DNA of 64,000 nucleotides from contig CM034544.1 of assembly GCA_020002185.1 (NCBI GenBank), positions 37,353,862 to 37,417,861 of the forward strand, read 5' to 3'. Under the pieces are notes generated by a model that saw only the letters and a program-made list of their open reading frames with translations, was not told the origin of the DNA and did no database searches. This DNA is from Paraescarpia echinospica. Its lineage: Eukaryota; Annelida; Polychaeta; Sabellida; Siboglinidae. Shown here in pieces: positions 43,618-56,200 of this stretch (within the stretch, counting starts at the first letter, position 1; each line of letters opens with the position of its first letter). A program made the translations under genes and the position numbers.

Positions 43618-45210
43618 AGTTATGTGTATAGCTTGATAGCAGTCTAGCCTTCGTGAAGATTTGTAACATGCAAGACATCAATTTGGGGTAAGACCACATT
43701 AAGGATCCGTCCGCCTAAAGAGTGCACTTGAAAAACCGTTTTGGTGTGAAATGAGTGAATTTGTTTTGATCACTTTGACATGGGACATGTTTGTTTTGAG
43801 AATACTGAATGTACTAATACAATTAGACAAGATAAAACATCAAATGGGAATGAGTTTTCAGACCCATAACTTACGTACTTTTTTCTTGTAACTTACGTAA
43901 CGGAGATGAAAGGGTAACATACATTCCCCTTTGAGGTTAATTTAGTTATGTGTGTAGCTTGATATCAGTCTAGCCTTCGAGAAGATTTGTAACATGCAGG
44001 ATATCAATTTTGGGTAAGACAACATTATGGATCCGTCCTCCGAAAGAGTGCTCATGAAAATGCCGATTTGGTGTGATATGCTTGAATTCTCTTCGATCAC
44101 TTTTTCACGGACACGTTTGTTTCAAGAATACTGAATGTACTACTGCATTAGACAAGGTAAAACGTCAAACTGGAATGATTTTTCACTCAAATAACTTACG
44201 TACTATTTTCTTGTAACTTACGTGACGGAGATGAAAGGGTAATATACATTACCCTTTGCGGTTAATCTAGTTATGTGTATAGCTTGATATCAGTCTAGCC
44301 TTCGTGAATATTTGTAACATGCAAGACATCTATTTGGGGTAAGACCACATTAAGGATCCGTCCGCCTAAAGAGTTCATTTGAAAAACCGTTTTGGTGTGA
44401 AATGCGTGAATTTGTTTCGATCACTTTGACATGGGACATGTTTGTTTTGAAAATACTGAATGTACTAATGGAATTAGACAAGATAAAACATCAAATGGGA
44501 ATGAGTTTTCAGACCCATAATTTACGTACTTTTTTCTTGTAACTTACGTGACGGAGATGAAAGGGTAACATACATTCCCCATTGCGGTTAATCTAGTTAT
44601 GTGTGTGGCTTGATATCCGTATAGCCTTCGTGAAGATTTTTAACATGCAGGACATCAATTTGGGGTAAGACCACGTTAAGGATCCGTCCGCCTAAAGAGT
44701 GCACTTGAAAAACTGTTTTCGTGTGAAATGCGTGAATTTTTTTCGATCACTTTGACATGGGACAGGCTTGTTTCGAGAATACTGAATGTACTAATGCATT
44801 AGACAAGATAACACATCAAATGGAAATGAGTTTTCACACCCATAACTTACGTATTATTTTCTTGTAACTTACGTAACGGAGATGAAAGGGTAACATACAT
44901 TCCCCTTTGAGGTTAATTTAGTTATGTGTGTAGCTTGATATCAGTCTAGCCTTCGAGAAGATTTGTAACATGCAGGATATCAATTTCGGGTAAGACAACA
45001 TCATGGATCCGTCCTCCGAAAGAGTGCTCATGAAAATACCGATTTATTGTGATATGCGTGAATTCTCTTCGATCACTTTTTCACGGGACACGTTTGTTTC
45101 AAGAATACTGAATGTACTACTGCATTAGACAAGGTAAAACGTCAAACTGGAATGATTTTTCACTCAAATAACTTACGTACTATTTTCTTGTAACTTACGT
45201 GACGGAGATG

Positions 45211-45280
45211 AAAGGGTAATATACATTACCCTTTGCGGTTAATCTAAAGGGTAATATACATTACCCTTTGCGGTTAATAT
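45211..45280. repeat. 35-bp tandem duplication of the dyad, copy 2
   Basis: Same structure as at 43548, 1,663 bp downstream: units 45211-45245 and 45246-45280, with the same AATCT/AATAT difference. The duplication therefore preceded the amplification of the 1.664-kb block. Confidence 0.92.
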
Positions 45281-46874
45281 AGTTATGTGTATAGCTTGAT
45301 AGCAGTCTAGCCTTCGTGAAGATTTGTAACATGCAAGACATCAATTTGGGGTAAGACCACATTAAGGATCCGTCCGCCTAAAGAGTGCACTTGAAAAACC
45401 GTTTTGGTGTTAAATGAGTGAATTTGTTTTTGATCACTTTGACATGGGACATGTTTGTTTTGAGAATACTGAATGTACTAATACAATTAGACAAGATAAA
45501 ACATCAAATGGGAATGAGTTTTCAGACCCACAACTTACGTACTTTGTTCTTGTAACTTACGTAACGGAGATGAAAGGGTAACATACATTCCCCTTTGAGG
45601 TTAATTTAGTTATGTGTGTAGCTTGATATCAGTCTAGCCTTCGAGAAGATTTGTAACATGCAGGATATCAATTTTGGGTAAGACAACATTATGGATCCGT
45701 CCTCCGAAAGAGTGCTCATGAAAATGCCGATTTGGTGTGATATGCTTGAATTCTCTTCGATCACTTTTTCACGGACACGTTTGTTTCAAGAATACTGAAT
45801 GTACTACTGCATTAGACAAGGTAAAACGTCAAACTGGAATGATTTTTCACTCAAATAACTTACGTACTATTTTCTTGTAACTTACGTGACGGAGATGAAA
45901 GGGTAATATACATTACCCTTTGCGGTTAATCTAGTTATGTGTATAGCTTGATATCAGTCTAGCCTTCGTGAATATTTGTAACATGCAAGACATCTATTTG
46001 GGGTAAGACCACATTAAGGATCCGTCCGCCTAAAGAGTTCATTTGAAAAACCGTTTTGGTGTGAAATGCGTCAATTTGTTTCGATCACTTTGACATGGGA
46101 CATGTTTGTTTTGAAAATACTGAATGTACTAATGGAATTAGACAAGATAAAACATCAAATGGGAATGAGTTTTCAGACCCATAATTTACGTACTTTTTTC
46201 TTGTAACTTACGTGACGGAGATGAAAGGGTAACATACATTCCCCATTGCGGTTAATCTAGTTATGTGTGTGGCTTGATATCCGTATAGCCTTCGTGAAGA
46301 TTTTTAACATGCAGGATATCAATTTGGGGTAAGACCACGTTAAGGATCCGTCCGCCTAAAGAGTGCACTTGAAAAACTGTTTTCGTGTGAAATGCGTGAA
46401 TTTTTTTCGATCACTTTGACATGGGACAGGCTTGTTTCGAGAATACTGAATGTACTAATGCATTAGACAAGATAACACATCAAATGGAAATGAGTTTTCA
46501 CACCCATAACTTACGTACTATTTTCTTGTAACTTACGTAACGGAGATGAAAGGGTAACATACATTCCCCTTTGAGGTTAATTTAGTTATGTGTGTAGCTT
46601 GATATCAGTCTAGCCTTCGAGAAGATTTGTAACATGCAGGATATCAATTTCGGGTAAGACAACATCATGGATCCGTCCTCCGAAAGAGTGCTCATGAAAA
46701 TACCGATTTGTTGTGATATGCGTGAATTCTCTTCGATCACTTTTTCACGGGACACGTTTGTTTCAAGAATACTGAATGTACTACTGCATTAGACAAGGTA
46801 AAACGTCAAACTGGAATGATTTTTCACTCAAATAACTTACGTACTATTTTCTTGTAACTTACGTGACGGAGATG

Positions 46875-46944
46875 AAAGGGTAATATACATTACCCTTTGC
46901 GGTTAATCTAAAGGGTAATATACATTACCCTTTGCGGTTAATAT
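46875..46944. repeat. 35-bp tandem duplication of the dyad, copy 3
   Basis: Units 46875-46909 and 46910-46944, 1,664 bp after copy 2, with the same internal difference between units. Confidence 0.92.
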
Positions 46945-49599
46945 AGTTATGTGTATAGCTTGATAGCAGTCTAGCCTTCGTGAAGATTTGTAACATGCAA
47001 GACATCAATTTGGGGTAAGACCACATTAAGGATCCGTCCGCCTAAAGAGTGCACTTGAAAAACCGTTTTGGTGTGAAATGAGTGAATTTGTTTTGATCAC
47101 TTTGACATGGGACATGTTTGTTTTGAGAATACTGAATGTACTAATACAATTAGACAAGATAAAACATCAAATGGGAATGAGTTTTCAGACCCACAACTTA
47201 CGTACTTTTTTCTTGTAACTTACGTAACGGAGATGAAAGGGTAACATACATTCCCCTTTGAGGTTAATTTAGTTATGTGTGTAGCTTGATATCAGTCTAG
47301 CCTTCGAGAAGATTTGTAACATGCAGGATATCAATTTTGGGTAAGACAACATTATGGATCCGTCCTCCGAAAGAGTGCTCATGAAAATGCCGATTTGGTG
47401 TGATATGCTTGAATTCTCTTCGATCACTTTTTCACGGACACGTTTGTTTCAAGAATACTGAATGTACTACTGCATTAGACAAGATAAAACGTCAAATGTG
47501 AATGATTTTTCACTCACGTAACTTACGTACTATTTTCTTGTAACTTACGTGACGGAGATGAAAGGGTAATATACATTACCCTTTGCTGTTAATCTAGTTG
47601 TGTGTATAGCTTTATATCAGTCTAGCCTTCGTGAAGATTTGTAACAAGCAAGATATCAATTTGGGGTAAGACCACATTAAGGATCCGTCCGCCTAAAGAG
47701 TGCACTTGATAAACAGTTTTGGTGTGATATGCGTGAATTTGTTTCGACCACTTTGAAATGGGTCATGTTTGTTTCGAGAACACTGAATGTACTAATGCAT
47801 TAGACAAGATAAAACACCAAATGGGAATGAGTTTTCACACCCATAACTTACGTACTGTTTTCTTGTAACTTACGTGACGGAGATGAATGGGTAACATACA
47901 TTCCTCTTTGCGGTTAATCTAGTTATCTGTATGGCATGATATCAGTCTAACCTTCGTGAAGGTTTGTGACATGCAGGACATTAATTTGGGGTAAGACTAC
48001 ATTAAGGATCCGTCCGCCTAAAGAGTGCACTTGAAAAACCGTTTTGGTTTGAAATGCGTGAACTTTTTTCGATCACTTTTACATGGGACATGTTTGTTTC
48101 GAGAATACTGAATGTACTTCTGCAATAGACAAGATCAAATATCAAACGGGAATGAGTTTCCACAACCATACCTTACGTACTTTTTTCTTGTAACTTACGT
48201 GACGGAGATGAAAGGGTAACATACATTCCCCATTGCTGTTAATCTAGTTTTGTGTGTGGCTTGATATCCGTCTAGCCTTCGTGAAGATTTGTAACATGCA
48301 GGACATCATGGTAGGATAAGACGACATTAAGGATCCGTCCGTCGAAAGAATGCACTTCAAAATACCGTTCTGGTGTGATACGCTTGAATTTTTTCGATCA
48401 CTTTGTCATGGGACACGTTTATTTCGAGATCACTGAATGTAGTAATGCATTAGACAAGATAAAACATCAAATGGGAATTAGTTTTCACACTCATAACTTT
48501 CGTATTATTTTCTTGTATCTAACGTGACGGAGATGAAATGGTAACATTCATTCCCCTTTGAGGTTAATCTAGTTATGTGTGTAGCTTGATATCAGTCTAG
48601 CCTTCGAGAACATTTGTAATATGCAGGTCATCAATTTTGGGTAAGACAACATTAAGGATCCGTCCTCCGAAAGAGTGCTCATGAAAATACCGATTTGGTG
48701 TGATATGCGTGAATTCTCTTCGATCACTTTTTCACGGGAAACGTTTGTTTCAAGAATACTGACTGTACTACTGCATTAGACAAGATAAAACGTCAAATGT
48801 GAATGATTTTTCACTCACATAACTTACGTACTATTTTCATGTAACTTACGTGACGGAGATGAAAGGGTAACATATATTCCCCTTTGTGGTTATTCTAGTT
48901 ATGTGTGTAGTTTGATATCAGTCTAGCCTTCGTGAAGATTTGTAAGCAGGACATCAATTTGTGGTAAGACCACATTAAGGAACCTTCCGCCAAAAAGTGC
49001 ACATGAAAATACCGTTTTGGTGTGATATGCTTGAATTATCTTCGATCACTTTTTGATGGGACACGTTTGTTTCAAGAATACTGAATGCACTACTGCATTA
49101 GACAAGGTAAAACGTCAAATGGGAATGAGTTTTCACACATATAACTTACGTAATATTTTCTTGTAACTTACGTGACGGAGATGAAAGGGTAACATACATT
49201 TCTCTTTGCGGTTAATCTAGTTATGTGTGTGGCATGATATCAGACAGGCCTTCGTGAAGATTTCTAACATGCAGGACATTAATTTGGGGTAAGACCACGT
49301 TAAGGATCCGTCCGCTTAAAGAGTGCACTTGAAAAACTGTTTTGGTGTGAAATGCGTGAATTTTTTTCGATCACTTTCACATGGGACAGGCTTGTTTCGA
49401 GAATACTGAATGTACTAATGCATTAGACAAGATAAAACATCAAATGGGAATGAGTTTTCACACCCATAACATACGTACTATTTTCTTGTAACTTACGTAA
49501 CGGAGATGAAAGGGTAACATACATTCCCCTTTGAGGTTAATTTAGTTATGTGTGTAGCTTGATATCAGTCTAGCCTTCGAGAAGATTTGTAACATGCAG

Positions 49600-51700
49600 G
49601 ATATCAATTTTGGGTAAGACAACATTATGGATCCGTCCTTCGAAAGAGTGCTCATGAAAATACCGATTTGTTGTGATATTCGTGAATTCTCTTCGATCAC
49701 TTTTTCACGGGACACGTTTGTTTCAAGAATACTGAATGTACTATTGCATTAGACAAGATAAAACGTCAAATGTGAATGATTTGTCACTTACATAACTTAC
49801 GTACTATTTTCTTGTAACTTACGAGACGGAGATGAAAGGGTAATATACATTACCCTTTGCGGTTAATCTAGTTATGTGTATAGATTGATATCAGTCTAGG
49901 CTTCATGAAGATTTGTAACATGCAAGATATCAATTTGAGGTAAGACCACATTAAGGATCCGTCCGCCTAAAGAGTGCACTTGATAAACAGTTTTGGTGTG
50001 ATATGCGTGAATTTGTTTCGACCACTTTGAAATGGGACATGTTTGTTTCGAGAACACTGAATGTACTAATGCATTAGATAAGATAAAACATCAAATGGGA
50101 ATGAGTTTTCACACTCATAACTTACGTATTATTTTCTTGTAACTTACGTGACGGAGATGAAAGGGTAACATATATTCCCCTTTGTGGTTAATCTAGTTAT
50201 GTGTGTAGCTTGATATCAGTCTAGCCTTCGTGAAGATTTGTAACATGCAGGACATTAATTTGGGGTAAGACCACATTAAGGATCCGTCCGCCTAAAGAGT
50301 TAACTTGAAAAACCGTTTTGGTGTGAAATGCGTGAATTTGTTTCGATCACTTTGACATAGGACATGTTTGTTTTTAAAATACTGAATGTATTAATGCAAT
50401 TAGACAAGATAAAACATCAAATGGGAATGAGTTTTCAGACCCATAATTTACGTACTTTTTTCTTGTAACTTACGTGACGGAGATGAAAGGGTAACATACT
50501 TTCCCCAATGCGGTTAATCTTGTTATGTGTGTGGCTTGATATCCGTCTAGCCTTCGTGAAGATTTATAACATGCAGGACATAAAGGTGGGGTAAGACCAC
50601 ATTAAGGATCTGTCCGCACAAAGAGTGCACTTGAAAAACTATTTTGGTGTGATATGCGTGAATTTTCTTCGATCACTTTGACATGGGACATGTTTGTTTC
50701 GAGAATACTGAAACTACTACTGCATTAGACAAGATAAAACATCAAATGGGAATGAGTTTTCACACCCATAACTTACGTACTATTTTCTTGTAACTTACGT
50801 GACGGAGATGAAAGGGTAACATACATTCCCCCTTGAGGTTAATCTAATTATGTGTGTAGCTTGATATCAGTCTAGCCTTCGAGAAAATGTGTAACATGCA
50901 GGACATTAATTTGGGGTAAGACCACATTAAGGATCCGTCCGCCTAAAGAGTTAACTTGAAAAACCGTTTTGGTGTGAAATGCGTGAATTTGTTTCGATCA
51001 CTTTGACATAGGACATGTTTGTTTTTAAAATACTGAATGTATTAATGCAATTAGACAAGATAAAACATCAAATGGGAATGAGTTTTCAGACCCATAATTT
51101 ACGTACTTTTTTCTTGTAACTTACGTGACGGAGATGAAAGGGTAACATACTTTCCCCAATGCGGTTAATCTTGTTATGTGTGTGGCTTGATATCCGTCTA
51201 GCCTTCGTGAAGATTTATAACATGCAGGACATAAAGGTGGGGTAAGACCACATTAAGGATCCGTCCGCACAAAGAGTGCACTTGAAAAACCATTTTGGTG
51301 TGATATGCGTGAATTTTCTTCGATCACTTTGACATGGGACATGTTTGTTTCGAGAATACTGAAACTACTACTGCATTAGACAAGATAAAACATCAAATGG
51401 GAATGAGTTTTCACACCCATAACTTACGTACTATTTTCTTGTAACTTACGTGACGGAGATGAAAGGGTAACATACATTCCCCCTTGAGGTTAATCTAATT
51501 ATGTGTGTAGCTTGATATCAGTCTAGCCTTCGAGAAAATTTGTAACATGCAGGACATCAATTTTGGGTAAGACAACGTTAAGGATCCGTCCTCCGAAAGA
51601 GTGCTCATAAAAATACCGATTTGGTGTGATATGCGTGAATTCTCTTCGATCACTTTTTCACGGGACACGTTTGTTTCAAGAATACTGAATGTACTACTGC
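49600..51700 (-). repeat. Block repeated at 53.83-55.3 kb, with an extra dimer
   Basis: This region shares rare states with about 53830-55300: CGTCCTTCGAAAGAG, TTGTTGTGATATTCGTG, AAAGAGTTAACTTG, TTTTTAAAATACTG and TTTCCCCAATGCGG. Within it a two-monomer unit is doubled: GACATTAATTTGGGG occurs at 50251 and again at 50902, 651 bp apart. The later copy at 54482 occurs only once. Edges are approximate. Confidence 0.8.
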
Positions 51701-52464
51701 ATTAGACAAGGTAAAACGTCAAACTGGAATGATGTTTCACTCACATAACTTACGTACTATTTTCTTGTAACTTACGTGACGGAGATGAAAGGGTAACATA
51801 CATTCCCCTTTGATGTTAATCTAGTTATGTGTGTAGCTTGATATCAGTCTAGCCTTCGAGAAGATTTGTAACATGCAGGACATCAATTTGGGGTAAGACC
51901 ACATTAAGGATCCGTCCGCCTAAAGAGTGCATTTGAAAAACGGTTTTGGTGTGAAATGCGTGAATTTGTTTCGATCGCTTTGACATGGGACATGTTTGTT
52001 TCGAGAATACTGAATGTACTAATGCAATTAGACAAGATAAAACATCAAATGAGAATGAGTTTTCACACCCATAACTTACGTACTTTTTTCTTGTAACTTA
52101 CGTGACGGAGATGAAAGGGTAAAATACATTCCCCATTGCGGTTAATCTAGTTATGTGTTTGGCTTGATATCAGTCTAGCCTTCGTGAAGATTTGTAACAT
52201 CCAGGATATCAAGGTGGAGTAAGATCACATTAAGGATGCGTATGCACAAAGAGTGCACTTGAAAAACTGTTTTGGTGTGATATGCGTGAATTTGTTTCGT
52301 TCACTTTGACGTGGGACATGTTTGTTTCGAGAATACTGAAAGTACTACTGCAATTAGACAAGATAAAACATCAAATGGGAATGAGTTTTCACACCCATAA
52401 CTTACGTACTATTTTCTTGTAACTTACGTGACGGAGATGAAAGGGTAACATACATTCCCCTTTG

Positions 52465-53255
52465 AGGTTAATTTAGTTATGTGTGTAGCTTGATGTCAGT
52501 CTAGCCTTCGAGAAGATTTGTAACATGCAGGACATCAATTTTGGGTAAGACAACTTTATGGATCCGTCCTCCGAAAGAGTGCTCATGAAAATACCGATTT
52601 GGTGTGATATTCGTGAATTCTCTTCGATCACTTTTTCACGGGACACGTTTGTTTCAAGAATACTGAATGTACTACTGCATTAGACAAGATAAAACGTCAA
52701 ATGTGAATGATTTTTCACTCACATAACTTACGTACTGTTTTCTTGTAACTTACGTGACGGAGATGAAAGGGTAACATATATTCCCCTTTGTGGTTAATGT
52801 AGTTATGTGTGTAGCTTGATATCAGTCTAGCCTTCGTGAAGATTTGTAAGCAGGACATCAATTTGGGGTAAGACCACATTAAGGATCCGTCCGCCGAAAA
52901 AGTGCACATGAAAATACTGTTTTGGTGTGATGAGCGTGAATTCTCTTCGATCACTTTTTCATGGGACACGTTTGTTTCAAGAATACTTAATGTACTACTG
53001 CATCAGACAAGATAAAACGTCAAATGTGAATGATTTTTCACTCACATAACTTACGTACTATTTTGTTGTAACTTACGTGACGGAGATGAAACGGTTATAT
53101 ACATTGCCCTTTGCGGTTAATCTAGTTATGTGTATAGCTTGGTATCAGTCTATCCTTCGAGAAGATTTGTAACATGCAAGACATCAATTTGGGGTAAGAC
53201 CACATTAAGGATCCGTCCGCCCAAAGAATGCACTTGATATACTTTTATGGTGTGA
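52465..53255 (-). repeat. Block repeated at 57.66-58.45 kb (16-monomer offset)
   Basis: This block is nearly identical to 57664-58454 at an offset of 5,199 bp. Shared states include GATGTCAGTC, ACAACTTTATGG, GTTAATGTAG, TTTTGTTGTAAC and the divergent ACTTGATATACTTTTATGG. The patch after it matches at other offsets (about 4,874 and 5,195), so the end of the array is a patchwork. Confidence 0.8.
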
Positions 53256-56200
53256 TATGCGTGAATTTTTTTCGATCACTTTGACATGGGACATGTTTGT
53301 TTCGAGAACACTGAATGTACTATTGCATTAGCCAAGATAAAACATCAAATGGGAATGAGTTTTCACACCTATAACTTACTTACTATTTTCTTGTAACTTA
53401 CTTGACGGAGATGAAAGGGTAACATACATTCCTCTTTGCGGTTAATCTAGTTATGTGTGTGGCATGATATCAGTCTAGCCTTCGTGAAGATTTGTAACAT
53501 GCAGGACAGCAATTTGTGGTAAGACCACATTAAGGATCCGTCCGCCTAAAGAGTGCACTTGAAAAACGGTTTTGGTGTGAAATGCGTGAATTTTTTTCGA
53601 TCACTTTGACATGGGACATGTTTGTTTCGAGAATACTGAATGTATTAATGTAATTAGGCAAGATAAAACATCAAATGGGAATGAGTTTTCACACCCATAA
53701 CTTACCTACTTTTTTCTTGTAACTTACGTGACGGAGATGAAAGGGTAACATACATTCCCCATTGCGGTTAATCTAGTTATGTGTTTGGCTTGATATCAGT
53801 CTAGCCTTCGAGAAGATTTGTAACATGCAGGATATCAATTTTGGGTAAGACAACATTATGGATCCGTCCTTCGAAAGAGTGCTCATGAAAATACCGATTT
53901 GTTGTGATATTCGTGAATTCTCTTCGATCACTTTTTCACGGGACACGTTTGTTTCAAGAATACTGAATATACTATTGCATTAGACAAGATAAAACGTCAA
54001 ATGTGAATGATTTTTCACTTACATAACTTACGTACTATTTTCTTGTAACTTACGAGACGGAGATGAAAGGGTAATATACATTACCCTTTGCGGTTAATCT
54101 AGTTATGTGTATAGATTGATATCAGTCTAGGCTTCATGAAGATTTGTAACATGCAAGATATCAATTTGAGGTAAGACCACATTAAGGATCCGTCCGCCTA
54201 AAGAGTGCACTTGATAAACAGTTTTGGTGTGATATGCGTGAATTTGTTTCGACCACTTTGAAATGGGACATGTTTGTTTCGAGAACACTGAATGTACTAA
54301 TGCATTAGATAAGATAAAACATCAAATGGGAATGAGTTTTCACACTCATAACTTACGTATTATTTTCTTGTAACTTACGTGACGGAGATGAAAGGGTAAC
54401 ATATATTCCCCTTTGTGGTTAATATAGTTATGTGTGTAGCTTGATATCAGTCTAGCCTTCGTGAAGATTTGTAATATGCAGGACATTAATTTGGGGTAAG
54501 ACCACATTAAGGATCCGTCCGCCTAAAGAGTTAACTTGAAAAACCGTTTTGGTGTGAAATGCGTGAATTTTTTTCGATCACTTTGACATAGGACATGTTT
54601 GTTTTTAAAATACTGAATGTACTAATGCAATTAGACAAGATAAAACATCAAATGGGAATGAGTTTTCAGACCCATAATTTACGTACTTTTTTCTTGTAAC
54701 TTACGTGACGGAGATGAAAGGGTAACATACTTTCCCCAATGCGGTTAATCTTGTTATGTGTGTGGCTTGATATCCGTCTAGCCTTCGTGAAGATTTATAA
54801 CATGCAGGACATAAAGGTGGGGTAAGACCACATTAAGGATCTGTCCGCACAAAGAGTGCACTTGAAAAACTATTTTGGTGTGATATGCGTGAATTTTCTT
54901 CGATCACTTTGACATGGGACATGTTTGTTTCGAGAATACTGAAACTACTACTGCATTAGACAAGATAAAACATCAAATGGGAATGAGTTTTCACACCCAT
55001 AACTTACGTACTATTTTCTTGTAACTTACGTGACGGAGATGAAAGGGTAACATACATTCCCCCTTGAGGTTAATCTAATTATGTGTGTAGCTTGATATCA
55101 GTCTAGCCTTCGAGAAAATTTGTAACATGCAGGACATCAATTTTGGGTAAGACAACGTTAAGGATCCGTCCTCCGAAAGAGTGCTCATAAAAACACCGAT
55201 TTGGTGTGATATGCGTGAATTCTCTTCGATCACTTTTTCACGGGACACGTTTGTTTCAAGAATACTGAATGTACTACTGCATTAGACAAGGTAAAACGTC
55301 AAACTGGAATGATGTTTCACTCACATAACTTACGTACTATTTTCTTGTAACTTACGTGACGGAGATGAAAGGGTAATATACATTACCCTTTGCGGTTAAT
55401 CTAGTTATGTGTATACCTTGATATCAGTCTAGCCTTCGTGAAGATTTGTAACATGCAATATATCAATTTGGGGTAAGACCACATTAAGGATCCGTCCGCA
55501 TAAAGAGTGCACTTGAAAAACCGTTTTGGTGTGAAATGCGTGAATTTTTGTGATCACTTTGACATGGGACATGTTGTTTTGAGAATACTGAATGTACTAA
55601 TGCAATTAGACAAGATAAAACATCAAATGGGAATGAGTTTTCAGACCCGTAACTTACGTACTTTTTTCTTGTAGCTTACGTGACGGAGATGAAAGGGTAA
55701 CATACATACATCTTTGCGGTTAATCTAGTTATGTGTGTGGCATGATATCAGTCTAACCTTCGTGAAGATTTGTGACATGCAGGACATTAATTTGGGGGAA
55801 GACTACATTAAGGATCCGTCCGCCTAAAGAGTACACTTGAAAAACCGTTTTGGTTTGAAATGCGTGAAATTTTTTCGATCACTTTTACATGGGACATGTT
55901 TGTTTCGAGAATACTGAATGTACTTTTGCAATAGGCAAGATCAAATATCAAACGGGAATGAGTTTCCACACCAATAACTTAAGTACTATTTTCTTGTAAC
56001 TTACGTGACGGAGATGAAAGGGTAACATACATTCCCCTTTGAGGCTAATCTAGTTATGTGTATACCTTGATATCAGTCTAGCCTTCGTGAAGATTTGTGA
56101 CATGCAAGATATCAATTTGGGGTAAGACCACATTAAGGATCCGTCCGCATAAAGAGTGCACTTGAAAAACCGTTTTGGTGAGAAATGCGTGAATTTTTTT

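Larger units (their letters stand above)
42968..47480 (-). repeat. 1.664-kb higher-order repeat, 2 full copies plus a partial copy
   Basis: Copies start at 42968, 44631 and 46295 with TGAAGATTTTTAACATGCAG; the spacings are 1,663 and 1,664. Each full copy is five monomers plus an extra 35-bp duplication. Shared private states include GACAGGCTTG, GATAACACATCAAATGG, ATCTATTTGGGG and ACTAATGGAATTAG. The third copy breaks off near 47480, where AAGGTAAAACGTCAAACTGG is replaced by the AAGATAAAACG class. The copies differ by only a few bases, which suggests recent amplification. Confidence 0.9.

Noticed and set aside
52715..52969. 84-codon minus-strand frame, duplicated at 57914-58168
   Set aside because: GTG start within satellite; the twin exists because the DNA block is duplicated. 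No known domain.
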